A DNA stretch of 33,214 nucleotides from an uncultured beta proteobacterium (GTDB taxonomy: Bacteria > Pseudomonadota > Gammaproteobacteria > Burkholderiales > Burkholderiaceae_C), in assembly GCA_903864505.1 (NCBI GenBank), contig CAIPGC010000180.1:1-33214 (forward strand). Direction: 5' to 3'. Of this stretch, positions 17,969 to 25,620 are shown piece by piece (positions within the stretch are counted from its first letter, which is position 1; the number at the start of each line of letters is the position of its first letter). A model generated the notes under the pieces. It saw only the letters and a program-made list of their open reading frames with translations, was not told the origin of the DNA and made no database searches. The position numbers and the translations under genes were made by a program.

Positions 17969-19156
17969 ATGTCAACCCGTTTTGGCGTGCATCCGGACAT
18001 TCTCAAATTGGGGCTTGTGAGTTTTCTGACCGATCTGAGTTCGGAGATGATTTTTTCGGTGTTTGCGGTCTTCTTCACGACCGTGGCGGGTGCGACGACC
18101 GCATTGCTGGGTTGGGTGGAGGGTCTGGCGGATTTATCCGCAGCGTCCTTGAACTACCTTTCGGGTTGGCTTTCAGACCGTAGCGGAAAACGCAAGGTGT
18201 TTGCGGCCGCAGGTTACGGATTTTCGACACTTGCCAAGGTGATTTTGCTGGTGTCCTCCAGCATTTTGGGCCTGGGCCTGTTTCGGGTGATCGAGCGGTT
18301 GGGAAAGGGATTTCGCGGACCACCACGCGATGCCTGGCTGTCGTCCGTGGCACACAGCAAATCACGGGGCTACGCTTTTGGAGTACACAAGGCATTGGAC
18401 AAGGCCGGAGCCGTGCTGGGGCCGCTGATTGCCTACGGATTGCTGTCCACCCTGGGTGAAACTACCAGCACCTACGAAACCCTGTTTTGGGTGGCCTTTG
18501 TCCCCGCCGCACTTGCAGTGCTGCTACTGTTCACCCTGAAAGACCAGCCTGGTGCGCCCCACGTGCGTGAGAGTCTGGCACAAAACTGGGAGGCACTGAG
18601 CCCGTCGTTCAAACGCTTTCTGGTTCCTGCGGGGATCTTTGCGCTGGCGTATTTCAGCCTGGGTTTTTTGCTGGTTCGTGCCCATGATTTCGGGTTTGGC
18701 ATCAAAGACATCGTGCTTCTCTACGCACTGTTCAATGCCACGTGTGTGGTGGCGGCACCGTTGGTTGGAAAATTCGGTGACCACGTGGGTCGGCGCCATG
18801 TGGTGGTGCTGGGCTACGCACTGTATGGGTCCATCAACTTGGCCCTGGTATTTGCCGACACGCGCTGGGAGTTGATTGCACTCTTTATGATTTACGGGGC
18901 TTTTTATGCCATGGAAGAATCTCAGAGCAAAGCCTTCATTGCCGACCTTGAGCCACACCGGCGGGCCACTGCGGTGGGTGCGTACAACATGGTCACGGGT
19001 GCACTCTACCTGCCGGCCTCACTGATGGCGGGCGCGTTGTGGGTATTCTCTCCGGGGTTTGCCTTTGCTTTGGCGGCCCTGTTATCGATGCTGGCGATTG
19101 TGGTTTTCAAACTATTGTTCCCGCGCAGTTGGAACACAAATGCACCAACAACGTAG
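17969..19156 (+). CDS. Major facilitator superfamily (MFS) transporter
   Basis: 395-residue inner-membrane transporter with about 12 helices. The MFS signature between TM2 and TM3 is visible as GWLSDRSGKRK, and a second copy in the C-terminal half as GKFGDHVGRRH. The N-terminus (GLVSFLTDLSSEMIFSVFAVFF) and the conserved EESQSKAFIADLEP block resemble a proteobacterial MFS subgroup of unknown substrate. Start ATG 17969 lacks a clear ribosome site. It lies about 50 bp after the CDF gene on the same strand, so a shared transcript is possible. No specific substrate can be assigned. Confidence 0.88.
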   Translation: MSTRFGVHPDILKLGLVSFLTDLSSEMIFSVFAVFFTTVAGATTALLGWVEGLADLSAASLNYLSGWLSDRSGKRKVFAAAGYGFSTLAKVILLVSSSILGLGLFRVIERLGKGFRGPPRDAWLSSVAHSKSRGYAFGVHKALDKAGAVLGPLIAYGLLSTLGETTSTYETLFWVAFVPAALAVLLLFTLKDQPGAPHVRESLAQNWEALSPSFKRFLVPAGIFALAYFSLGFLLVRAHDFGFGIKDIVLLYALFNATCVVAAPLVGKFGDHVGRRHVVVLGYALYGSINLALVFADTRWELIALFMIYGAFYAMEESQSKAFIADLEPHRRATAVGAYNMVTGALYLPASLMAGALWVFSPGFAFALAALLSMLAIVVFKLLFPRSWNTNAPTT

Positions 19157-19168
19157 GGCAATCGGATC

Positions 19169-19187
19169 AGTTTGCAGTTTGCAAACT
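19169..19187. repeat. Palindrome plus direct repeat before chemoreceptor gene
   Basis: AGTTTGC (19169-19175) is immediately followed by the perfect palindrome AGTTTGCAAACT (19176-19187), just past the MFS stop and about 100 bp before the chemoreceptor start. It could be an operator or an mRNA 3' structure. No sigma28 promoter is evident. Confidence 0.35.
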
Positions 19188-19290
19188 CAGGATAAGTGGG
19201 AAAATTGGTCGTATAGTCATCGCAATGCGGCAGCCAAGTGCACTACGCTGGGCTCAACAGGTATTGAGTAGCCATTGAGAGACAGACTTC

Positions 19291-20832
19291 ATGAATAACG
19301 TCAAAATATCTACGCGGCTGGCTTTGCTGATTCTTGTGATGTCGTCGATGCTGGTGTCCATTGGCGGACTCGGTCTCTACGGTATCTCACGATCCAACGA
19401 TGCATTGCACTCGGTGTATGTGGACCGGGCGTTGCCGTTGGAGATCCTGTCAGAAGTACAGAGTATCTACTTGCGCAACCGCCAGCTGGTTTCAGATTCC
19501 TTGCTCGACCCGACGGTCGAAACGTATGCAAGGAACAGCGCCGCCATTGAGGCCAATACCGAGGTCATCAACAAGCGCTGGGCAGATTACACCTCCAGCA
19601 AAATGACGGATGAAGAAGAAAAGTTGGCCAAAGCATTCGCGGCGGCGGGCAATGCGTTTGTCCAGCAGGGGCTCAAACCGGCCGTGGTGGCGCTGCGGGC
19701 CAATGACTGGGCCGAAACTTCGAGGGTCAGTGTCGAGGTGGTCACTCCCCTGTACACCAAGCTGCAGGACGCCATGAAACCGCTGATCAAGCTGCAAACC
19801 AATGAAGCGAAGCTGGGATTCGAGACCGCAGCGGCCCAGTACGACATCATTCGCAATGTGGTCATGGTCAGCATCCTTGCCGGACTGATCTTGGCAGCCC
19901 TGTTTGGCTATTTCCTGATTCGCAGCATTTCAGGCACCCTGTCGCGCGCCATCGATATCACCCATGCCGTCGCAAAAGGCGACTTGACCCAGCGCTTTCG
20001 CACCGATGGCAAGGACGAAATGGCGCAGCTCATGGCCGCCCTGGCCGCCATGAATGCGTCACTGGTGCAGGTGGTTTCCAATGTGCGCCAGGGCTCCGAA
20101 GGGGTGGCCACTGCCAGTGCCGAGATTGCGCAAGGCAACAACGACTTGTCGGCGCGCACCGAGCAGCAGGCAAGTGCCCTCGAAGAAACCGCCTCCAGCA
20201 TGGAAGAACTGGGCTCAACCGTCAAACAGAACGCCGACTCCGCGCGCACCGCGAACCAGCTTGCCATGAGTGCATCCACCGTAGCCGTCAGGGGGGGGGA
20301 AGTGGTTGCCCAGGTGGTCGAAACCATGAAAGGCATTAACGCCTCCAGTCACAAGATCAGCGACATCATCAGCGTGATTGACGGCATTGCCTTTCAGACC
20401 AACATCCTCGCACTGAACGCGGCCGTGGAAGCGGCGCGTGCGGGTGAGCAGGGTCGTGGCTTCGCCGTGGTTGCCAGTGAAGTGCGCTCGCTGGCCGGGC
20501 GCAGCGCTGAAGCGGCCAAAGAGATCAAGAGCCTCATCGGTGCCAGCGTCGAGCGGGTGGAACAGGGCACCGCGCTGGTGGACCAGGCAGGCGTTACCAT
20601 GAGCGAGGTTGTTGCATCCATCAGACGTGTGACCGACATCATGGGTGAAATCAGCGCGGCCAGCAACGAGCAAAGTGCGGGCGTTCATCAGGTCGGAGAA
20701 GCCGTCAACCAGATGGATCAGGCCACGCAACAGAATGCCGCGCTGGTCGAACAGATGGCCGCAGCAGCCAGCAGTCTGAAGAGCCAGGCGCAGGACCTGG
20801 TCCAAACGGTGTCCGTGTTCAAACTCGATTAA
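19291..20832 (+). CDS. Methyl-accepting chemotaxis protein
   Basis: Transmembrane chemoreceptor, 513 residues. TM1 is at about 11-31, a periplasmic four-helix-bundle ligand domain (4HB_MCP type) at about 33-188, TM2 at about 190-212, HAMP at about 213-265, and the signalling domain to the end with the strictly conserved hairpin tip [32 protein letters not shown] (two pieces around residues 360-390). Glu/Gln-rich methylation helices contain [17 protein letters not shown]. No CheR/CheB-tethering pentapeptide is at the C-terminus. The ligand is unknown. A run of nine G (20291-20299) lies in the coding sequence. The stop overlaps the murU stop within a shared TTAA. Confidence 0.95.
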   Translation: MNNVKISTRLALLILVMSSMLVSIGGLGLYGISRSNDALHSVYVDRALPLEILSEVQSIYLRNRQLVSDSLLDPTVETYARNSAAIEANTEVINKRWADYTSSKMTDEEEKLAKAFAAAGNAFVQQGLKPAVVALRANDWAETSRVSVEVVTPLYTKLQDAMKPLIKLQTNEAKLGFETAAAQYDIIRNVVMVSILAGLILAALFGYFLIRSISGTLSRAIDITHAVAKGDLTQRFRTDGKDEMAQLMAALAAMNASLVQVVSNVRQGSEGVATASAEIAQGNNDLSARTEQQASALEETASSMEELGSTVKQNADSARTANQLAMSASTVAVRGGEVVAQVVETMKGINASSHKISDIISVIDGIAFQTNILALNAAVEAARAGEQGRGFAVVASEVRSLAGRSAEAAKEIKSLIGASVERVEQGTALVDQAGVTMSEVVASIRRVTDIMGEISAASNEQSAGVHQVGEAVNQMDQATQQNAALVEQMAAAASSLKSQAQDLVQTVSVFKLD

Positions 20833-21644
20833 GCGTTGAGCTGATCCAGTCGCTGGGGTGTTCCCACATCGGTCCAGCGCCCGGTATAGAGTTCAGCGCT
20901 TACTTGGTTCTGGTCCATTGCCCGTCGCAGCAGCGGTGCCAGTGCGGCCCTGATGCCCAACGGATTGCCCGCTTCGATGTCGCATAACGGTGGCATGAAC
21001 AGAGCCTGATGGTACAGACCGATGGTGCTGTAGGTAAAGCGGGGTCGCGGATCGCCGCTGGGAAGATTCAGTGCCAGTCGCAGGCCATCCCCCGCGTCCG
21101 AGGCCAGACCAAAATCCCCACGCGGGTTGTGTTCCGGGTTGGGCACCAGCCACAGGTGTGCCAGCATGCCGCTGGCGACAAAACGGTCCACCGCAGTCTG
21201 TTCAAAGGCAAAGTCGGGAGCAAACACATCGCCTGCCAGCACCCAGACAACATCGGTTGTTGCAGAATCTGCGTGTGGAGGGCACAACAGCGGCAGGGCG
21301 CGGGAAATGCCGCCGGCGGTCTCCAGTGCAGCACCAAAATCCTGGCCTTCATGCGAGTAGCGCAATTGAACAGGTGTTGCAGATTGCTCCTGATTTGGTA
21401 GCTGTTCACGCTTATTCTGCGCGGGCTTCGGGTCAAAACAACTTCCAAATTGGGCGACAATCTGTTCCCCCAGCCAGGCTGTATTTACCACGATGTTGGT
21501 AAACCCGCCGCGTGCCAATGCCTCCAGATGCCACTGCATCAACGGTTTGCCACGTACCTGCAGCAGTGGTTTCGGGGTGGTGTCGGTCAACGGGCGCATG
21601 CGCTCGCCTCGACCGGCGGCCAGCAGCATCGCGGCAACGCCCAT
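20829..21644 (-). CDS. murU: N-acetylmuramate-1-phosphate uridylyltransferase MurU
   Basis: Cytosolic nucleotidyltransferase that converts MurNAc-1-phosphate plus UTP to UDP-MurNAc, the step after AmgK in peptidoglycan recycling. The start at 21644 gives 271 residues beginning [21 protein letters not shown], the nucleotidyltransferase signature; upstream sequence in frame lies inside the agmatinase gene. Further motifs are [27 protein letters not shown] and the C-terminal [12 protein letters not shown] typical of MurU. About 22 residues between FGSCFD and VQLRYSHEG are extra compared with Pseudomonas MurU, and the DNA there is a dispersed repeat (21384-21432). The start is 1 bp after the agmatinase stop. 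A generic sugar-phosphate nucleotidyltransferase is the alternative. Confidence 0.87.
   Translation of the reverse strand: MGVAAMLLAAGRGERMRPLTDTTPKPLLQVRGKPLMQWHLEALARGGFTNIVVNTAWLGEQIVAQFGSCFDPKPAQNKREQLPNQEQSATPVQLRYSHEGQDFGAALETAGGISRALPLLCPPHADSATTDVVWVLAGDVFAPDFAFEQTAVDRFVASGMLAHLWLVPNPEHNPRGDFGLASDAGDGLRLALNLPSGDPRPRFTYSTIGLYHQALFMPPLCDIEAGNPLGIRAALAPLLRRAMDQNQVSAELYTGRWTDVGTPQRLDQLNA
21384..21432. repeat. Comamonadaceae-type dispersed repeat inside murU
   Basis: On the plus strand the sequence runs GCTCCTGATTTGGTAGCTG, then TTCACGCTTATTCTGCGCGG and GCTTCGGG. It resembles the longer form of the dispersed repeat I remember from Comamonadaceae (AGCTGCTCACGCTTATTCT-like core followed by a GGGCT box). 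It lies in frame in murU and encodes most of an extra loop. The match is from memory. Confidence 0.55.
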
Positions 21645-21645
21645 G

Positions 21646-22623
21646 TCAGCGCTGACCCATGCCAGATACCGCCTTCTTCTGGTTGCGCAGCACGCACAGC
21701 AAATCAGCTGCAATGTGGGCGGCGACCAGCGCGGTGATCTCACTGTGGTCAAACGGGGGTGACACCTCGACTACATCCATACCCACCAGATGGACCGCAG
21801 CCATGCTGCGGATCAGGGCCAGCGCCTGGGCCGAGCTCAGGCCACCCGGCACCGGGGTTCCTGTGCCGGGCGCAAAGGCCGGATCCAGGCAGTCGATGTC
21901 AAAGGTCAGGTACGTTGGTCGCTGGCCGACAATCGACAGGATGCGATCCAGCGTGGCCTGCGTGCCGTGGGCGTGCACCCAGGGCGCATCAATCACCTGG
22001 ACCCCCATGAAATCTTCATTCCAGGTGCGAATACCAATCTGCACCGAGCTTGCGGGGTCGATCAGCCCTTCCTTGACCGCCTTGTAAAACATGGTGCCGT
22101 GGTTGAGTGAGTCCGGGTTGTCGTCGGGCCAGGTATCGCAGTGCGCGTCGAAGTGGATCAGCGACAGCGGGCGGCCAAATTTTTCGGCATGGGCTTGGAG
22201 CAAGGGGTAGGTGATGAAATGGTCGCCGCCAAAGGTCAGCATCTTGGCGCCGCTAGCGAGAATGGTGCGGGCGTGCTGGGTGATGCTGGGCGCTATGGTG
22301 AGCGGGTTGTGCGCGTCGATCCAGCAGTCGCCGTAATCAATCACCGCCAGTTCATCGAACGGGTCAAAGCCCCAGGGAAACGCCATCAGCTCACCCAATT
22401 GCACACTGGCGGCGCGAATGGCAGCCGGACCCAGGCGCGCACCCGGGCGGAAGGTGGTGGCCAAGTCGAGCGGAATGCCGGAAATGACAACATCGACCCC
22501 GTTGAGGTCGCGGCTATAGTTGCGCCGCATGAAACTCAACACCCCTGCGTAGGTGTTTTCCGGACAGCTGCCGTACAAGGATGTGCGGCGGATGGCGCTG
22601 TCGCCCTGAATGGGTTGGCTCAT
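21646..22623 (-). CDS. speB: Agmatinase / ureohydrolase family enzyme (SpeB-like)
   Basis: Mn2+-dependent ureohydrolase, probably hydrolysing agmatine to putrescine and urea. Metal-binding signatures of the arginase/agmatinase family are present: GGDHFITYP, HFDAHCDT and TFDIDCLDPAFAPGTGTPVPGG. The ATG at 22623 gives 325 residues (MSQPIQGD); a longer in-frame start at 22683 is possible but would run into the promoter of the divergent gene. Agmatinase is favoured over arginase by the AFAPGTGTP motif, but guanidinobutyrase or a related activity cannot be excluded. murU follows after 1 bp, an odd partner. Divergent from the SPFH gene with a 92-bp gap. Confidence 0.85.
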   Translation of the reverse strand: MSQPIQGDSAIRRTSLYGSCPENTYAGVLSFMRRNYSRDLNGVDVVISGIPLDLATTFRPGARLGPAAIRAASVQLGELMAFPWGFDPFDELAVIDYGDCWIDAHNPLTIAPSITQHARTILASGAKMLTFGGDHFITYPLLQAHAEKFGRPLSLIHFDAHCDTWPDDNPDSLNHGTMFYKAVKEGLIDPASSVQIGIRTWNEDFMGVQVIDAPWVHAHGTQATLDRILSIVGQRPTYLTFDIDCLDPAFAPGTGTPVPGGLSSAQALALIRSMAAVHLVGMDVVEVSPPFDHSEITALVAAHIAADLLCVLRNQKKAVSGMGQR

Positions 22624-22715
22624 GGTTTTGCTGTTCGATGACGAATTGAAGTGTGCGTATTTTGCGCTGTGTATGATTCCCATGCCCGTTCCAAACCCTT
22701 TCAGGAGATAGCACC

Positions 22716-23765
22716 ATGGCGCTGATGGACTTCATCAAGAAACAGTTTATCGACATCATCCAGTGGACTGAAGGAGGCGACGGCACGCTGGCCTGGCGCT
22801 TTCCGATGGCCGATATGGAAATCCAGAACGGCGGCCAGCTCGTGGTGCGCGAATCGCAGATGGCGGTGTTCGTCAACGAAGGCAAGGTGGCTGATGTATT
22901 CGGTCCTGGCACGCACCGACTCACCACGCAGACGCTTCCGTTGCTGACTTACCTGAAGAACTGGGACAAGCTGTTCGAGTCACCCTTCAAGAGCGATGTG
23001 TACTTTTTCAGCACGCGTCAGCAGATCGATCAAAAGTGGGGCACACCGCAGCCCATCACCATCCGCGACAAGGACTTTGGCGCCGTGCGCCTGCGCGCCT
23101 TCGGTAACTACGCGTTCCGTATTGCCGACCCCAAGCTGTTCCACACCGAGATCTCGGGCACACGCGAAACCTACACCGTCACAGATGTGGACGGCCAGCT
23201 GCGGGGCCTGGTGCTGCAGAACATCAGCACCGCCATCGCCGCCAGCGGCATTCCTTTCCTGGACCTGGCGGCCAACCAGATCGAGTTTGCCAAGGCACTG
23301 ACCGCGCAGCTCGACCCCGAGATGGCCAAGCTGGGTCTAAAACTCGAAGCGCTGACGGTGCAAAGCGTTTCGCTGCCGGAAGAATTGCAAAAAGTTCTGG
23401 ACCAGAAGATCGGAATGGGCATGGTCGGCAACGACATGGGCAAGTTCATGCAGTACCAGACCGCACAATCCATTCCGAAGTTTGCCGAAGGCGGTGGCGG
23501 CGGCGGTGGTATTGCGGGAGATGCGATGGGCTTGGGAGCAGGCGTGGCGCTGGGCCAGGTGCTGGCGCAGAACCTGGCTGCAGGGCTGAATCCGGCTGCA
23601 ACGCCTGCTGCACCTGCGCAGGCTGCTGCACAAAGCATAGCAACGCTGAAGCCGGACGACATCATCGCCACGCTGGAAAAGCTCGGTGAGTTGAAGGCCA
23701 AGGGCATCCTCACGGCGGAAGAATTCGACGCGAAGAAGGCGGAGCTGCTGAAGAAGCTGGTGTAG
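22716..23765 (+). CDS. SPFH-domain protein with C-terminal SHOCT domain
   Basis: 349-residue protein of the bacterial SPFH family once labelled 'virion core protein-like'. The N-terminal part (MDFIKKQFIDIIQW.. VFGPGTHRLTTQTLPLL) is followed by the SPFH domain (about 60-240). A glycine-rich linker has seven consecutive Gly near residue 255, an Ala/Pro/Gln-rich stretch follows, and a SHOCT helix-hairpin ends the protein (LGELKAKGILTAEEFDAKKAELLKKL). There is no signal peptide or clear TM helix, so it is probably a cytoplasmic, membrane-associated scaffold oligomer. TCAGGAGA is the ribosome site. First gene of a co-directional run with DUF4178, DUF350 and aminopropyltransferase genes. From memory, these families co-occur in phage-shock-like envelope-stress clusters. 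Confidence 0.88.
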   Translation: MALMDFIKKQFIDIIQWTEGGDGTLAWRFPMADMEIQNGGQLVVRESQMAVFVNEGKVADVFGPGTHRLTTQTLPLLTYLKNWDKLFESPFKSDVYFFSTRQQIDQKWGTPQPITIRDKDFGAVRLRAFGNYAFRIADPKLFHTEISGTRETYTVTDVDGQLRGLVLQNISTAIAASGIPFLDLAANQIEFAKALTAQLDPEMAKLGLKLEALTVQSVSLPEELQKVLDQKIGMGMVGNDMGKFMQYQTAQSIPKFAEGGGGGGGIAGDAMGLGAGVALGQVLAQNLAAGLNPAATPAAPAQAAAQSIATLKPDDIIATLEKLGELKAKGILTAEEFDAKKAELLKKLV

Positions 23766-23781
23766 CTGCGGCCGGGGTGGC

Positions 23782-23843
23782 AGAGCGTTCTGCTCCGTGT
23801 CCCCCGCCCTGCGGGCTCCTCCTTTACCTGCGCATAACGCTCT
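23782..23843. repeat. Long-loop inverted repeat between SPFH and DUF4178 genes
   Basis: AGAGCGTT (23782-23789) pairs perfectly with AACGCTCT (23836-23843), enclosing a G+C-rich loop that itself contains smaller inverted repeats. It fills most of the 93-bp gap and may form an mRNA structure that sets relative expression of the two genes. Confidence 0.35.
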
Positions 23844-23858
23844 ACCGCCCCTGCTTCC

Positions 23859-25364
23859 GTGGCTAACGAGAACATCTCAACCCAACGCGCTTATCGGGCA
23901 CCGTGTCCTGGGTGCGGCGCACCGGTGGAGTTTCGCTCGGCGCAGTCCACCCATGCGGTGTGCGGCTTCTGCAGGAGCACGGTGGCGCGCTCGGGCGACG
24001 TGCTGTCGCGCATCGGCAAGATGGCTGAGCTGTTTGACGACCACAGCCCGCTGCAACTGTTTGCTACCGGCACCTATAACAAGCGCAACTTCACGCTGAT
24101 TGGCCGGCTCCAGTACAAGACCGAGGAAAGCGCCTGGGCTGAGTGGAACGCGCTGTTTGACGACGGGACATCGGGCTGGCTGGCAGAAGACAACGGCGCT
24201 TACGTCTTTACCATTCCACTGGAAAACGCGCGCGAGCTTCCTGCGGCCGAGCGATTCCTGGTCGGTGCGCAAACGGCCATCAACGGCAAGTCGTATAGCG
24301 TTGCCAGCAAGGTGCAGGCGGTGCTCATCAGCGTGCAGGGCGAACTGCCCAAGCTGCCCCCGCTGGGCCAGCCTTTTACGGTGGTGGAGTTGCGCGGCGA
24401 CGGCGATGTGCTCAGCATCGACTATTTCAGCCAGCCGCCCGCGGTATCGCGCGGCAGGGCGGTACTGCTGGACGAGCTGCAGCTCAAGGGGCTCAAAGAG
24501 GAGTCGGTCAAGAACGAAAAGGGCCGGCAGTTCAACTGCCCGCAGTGCGGCGCACCGGTGACGGTGGCACTCGATACCAGCAAGAGCATCACTTGCGGCA
24601 GTTGCAACAGCATCATCGACCTCAGCCAGGGCCTGGGCGGCGAACTCAAAGCAGCCATACAGGACGAACCGATCAACCCGCTCATCCCCTTGGGGTCGCT
24701 GGGGCAACTGCAGGGTGTTCAGTGGCAGGTGGTGGGTTTTCAGCACCGCATGGGTGTGGCACCGGGCGACGACGAACACTTTGGCTGGAGCGAGTACCTG
24801 CTCTACAACCAGAAACGGGGGTTCAGTTTCCTGGTCGATTCCGAAGAAGGCTGGAGTCTGGTGCGCCCCACCACCGGCGCTCCCAAGATGGCCAGTTCAA
24901 GCGCCAGCAAAGCGTCTTACCTGGGCACCGATTACCAGCTCAAGTACAGCTACAACGCCGAGACCAACTATGTGTGCGGCGAGTTCTATTGGCAGGTGCA
25001 GCGCGGGCAGACCACCTTCAACCGCGACTTCGCCAACGGCAAACGCCTGCTGTCACTGGAGCAAAGCCCCTCCGAGCTGGTCTGGTCCAGCGGTGATCAG
25101 ATAGCCAGCGAAACGGTGGCTGCTGCCTTTGGACTCAAGGACAAGCAGGATTTGCTCAAGCGCGGTGATGTGACGCCGTTTAGCGCCGCCCCCAGCATGA
25201 GCGTGGGTACCATCATCGTCGTGGTGCTGGTGTTGCTGCTGCTTTCAGGGCTGCTGAGCCGCTGCTCCGGTTGCGACCCGCGTGTCGAAAACTGCGCGTC
25301 GTCGAGTTCGCGCAGTTCGGGCGGGTCGTTTGGTGGTTTTTCAGGCGGGGGAGGTCATAAGTAA
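23859..25364 (+). CDS. DUF4178 protein with two zinc ribbons and a membrane anchor
   Basis: 501-residue protein. Zinc ribbon 1 is at the N-terminus (CPGCG at 16-20 with CGFC near 35). A first DUF4178-like beta-rich region follows (about 55-200), then zinc ribbon 2 (CPQCG from about 227, CGSC further on) and a second DUF4178-like region (about 275-420). One TM helix lies at about 448-466 (IIVVVLVLLLLSGLLS), then a Cys-containing juxtamembrane segment and a Ser/Gly-rich tail ending GGSFGGFSGGGGHK. The tail resembles that of TPM-domain proteins. GTG at 23859 begins the zinc-ribbon reading; no clear ribosome site is present. Domain repeats are my reading of the motif spacing. Function is unknown, and the context points to an envelope-associated complex. 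Confidence 0.82.
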   Translation: MANENISTQRAYRAPCPGCGAPVEFRSAQSTHAVCGFCRSTVARSGDVLSRIGKMAELFDDHSPLQLFATGTYNKRNFTLIGRLQYKTEESAWAEWNALFDDGTSGWLAEDNGAYVFTIPLENARELPAAERFLVGAQTAINGKSYSVASKVQAVLISVQGELPKLPPLGQPFTVVELRGDGDVLSIDYFSQPPAVSRGRAVLLDELQLKGLKEESVKNEKGRQFNCPQCGAPVTVALDTSKSITCGSCNSIIDLSQGLGGELKAAIQDEPINPLIPLGSLGQLQGVQWQVVGFQHRMGVAPGDDEHFGWSEYLLYNQKRGFSFLVDSEEGWSLVRPTTGAPKMASSSASKASYLGTDYQLKYSYNAETNYVCGEFYWQVQRGQTTFNRDFANGKRLLSLEQSPSELVWSSGDQIASETVAAAFGLKDKQDLLKRGDVTPFSAAPSMSVGTIIVVVLVLLLLSGLLSRCSGCDPRVENCASSSSRSSGGSFGGFSGGGGHK

Positions 25365-25391
25365 TGCAAACCCAATTTAAAGGAGAGTCCC

Positions 25392-25610
25392 ATGGGATTT
25401 GAAATGGTAAAGCCCGGTGCGGTGCTGGCCTCGCTGGTGTTCGCGTTGATGGGGGTGGCGGTGTTCTGGTTGTGTTTTGTCATCATCGACAAGATCACGC
25501 CCTACCACCTGTGGGACGAGATTGTCGAGAAACAGAATGTGGCCCTGGCGCTGGTGGTGGCGGCCATGAGCCTGGGCATCTGCCTGATCGTGGCGGCGGC
25601 GATACATTAG
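25392..25610 (+). CDS. DUF350 small membrane protein
   Basis: 72-residue inner-membrane protein with two predicted helices (about 11-33 and 50-70), of the DUF350 (YjfL-like) family, although full DUF350 proteins often carry two such units. AAAGGAGAG before ATG 25392 is a strong ribosome site. It lies 27 bp after the DUF4178 gene and 10 bp before the aminopropyltransferase gene, so it is certainly in the same transcript. Its biochemical role is unknown. In E. coli a DUF350 gene (yjfL) sits beside a PspA-like gene and a glutathionylspermidine-synthetase-like gene, a related association. Confidence 0.82.
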   Translation: MGFEMVKPGAVLASLVFALMGVAVFWLCFVIIDKITPYHLWDEIVEKQNVALALVVAAMSLGICLIVAAAIH

Positions 25611-25620
25611 GCCCCCACGC

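Noticed and set aside
20829-20832. Overlapping stop codons of the chemoreceptor and murU within TTAA
   Set aside because: Convergent genes sharing a palindromic TTAA at their stops is a common coincidence with no clear functional meaning.
23509-23640. Gly/Ala-rich low-complexity stretch in the SPFH protein as a separate repeat element
   Set aside because: It reads in frame as a linker between SPFH and SHOCT domains, which is normal for this family.
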